Assembly: GCA_023392595.1 (NCBI GenBank)
Contig: JAEVYU010000009.1
Location: 104,320 to 168,319 of the forward strand
DNA: 64,000 nucleotides
DNA from: Bacillota bacterium
GTDB lineage: Bacteria; Bacillota; UBA4882; UBA8346
Direction: 5' to 3'
The notes below the pieces were generated by a model. That model was given only the letters and a program-made list of their open reading frames with translations. It made no database searches and had not been told where the DNA came from. The translations under genes were made by a program, and so were the position numbers. Position 1 is the stretch's first letter; each line of letters begins with the position of its first letter. Positions 63,884 through 64,000 of the stretch are shown in pieces.

Positions 63884-64000
63884 GTGCGTGCCTAGATTAA
63901 GATTCCGATTGCTAACTGGTGAAAGTCCAGTCCGGGTAATGGTCAAGCAGCCCGGTAGCTGACAACCAACAGTAGAGGAGACTCTAATGTTGAAGCGTTG
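63884..64000 (+). mobile_element. 5' end of a probable group II intron (cut by window end)
   Basis: The sequence starts GTGCG, the usual 5' boundary of group II introns. It carries ACTGGTGAAAGTCCAGT and then CCGGGTAATGG paired with AGCCCGGTAGC, which look like the domain I stems around the conserved GGTGAAAGTCC segment of bacterial introns. Only 117 bases are visible, so no reverse transcriptase can be checked. The hairpin just upstream suggests insertion after a terminator-like stem, typical of class C introns. Confidence 0.65.

Overview
The window looks like chromosomal DNA of an anaerobic, moderate-GC member of the Bacillota. The signs are strong AGGAGG-type ribosome binding sites, frequent TTG and GTG starts, sigma-A-like promoters, a pyruvate:ferredoxin oxidoreductase, ROK, LacI and TetR regulators, and a possible Spo0E-like protein. 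The species cannot be named from the sequence. About 55 protein genes are supported, four of them broken. No tRNA, rRNA or CRISPR array was seen.

Layout. 1-7.4 kb: a decayed MFS transporter, a secreted CAP protein, a two-gene flavoprotein operon facing its likely TetR repressor with two operators on the promoter, rmuC, a MATE transporter and a small membrane protein. 7.6-13.6 kb: a ketoacyl synthase III homologue, then the rhamnose block (AraC regulator, rhaB, rhaA, rhaD). 13.6-25 kb: housekeeping and methyl-cycle genes (cyclophilin, chemoreceptor, recQ, metF, rpiA, gyrA, a DNA-binding-domain/methyltransferase fusion, ahcY). 26.3-36.7 kb: a LacI-controlled cluster of eleven genes: repressor, ribokinase, ribose pyranase, a NitT/TauT-type ABC transporter, a PreA-like flavin/iron-sulfur oxidoreductase, a DapA-like lyase, a Gfo/Idh dehydrogenase and two TIM-barrel isomerase-like enzymes. 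No known pathway fits this set, and it is the best candidate for a new system. 37-45 kb: a 42-bp tandem repeat, an Lrp regulator with an aminotransferase, a GNAT protein, two VOC proteins (one FosX), a nitroreductase, a broken methyltransferase, GlpM and YdcF proteins, and pdxST. 45.5-55.3 kb: an amino-sugar operon (ROK repressor, family-1 ABC transporter, NagZ-like GH3, SIS protein, sugar kinase, PIG-L deacetylase) that could carry out chito-oligosaccharide or muropeptide catabolism without NagA or NagB. 55.7-64 kb: pyruvate:ferredoxin oxidoreductase, an Spy/LTXXQ protein, a frameshifted glycosyltransferase, an amidohydrolase, a Uma2 gene interrupted by a small palindromic element, and the 5' end of what looks like a group II intron.

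A second theme is small palindromic DNA. At least three families of short inverted-repeat elements occur in two copies each (42 bp, about 54 bp, and 70/140 bp). Several lie back to back between genes, and one copy sits inside the Uma2 reading frame. There are also two heptamer-repeat tracts, a 42-bp minisatellite and a perfect 47-bp operator-like palindrome. Several frameshifts lie at or near homopolymers, so consensus error and real gene decay must be told apart with reads.
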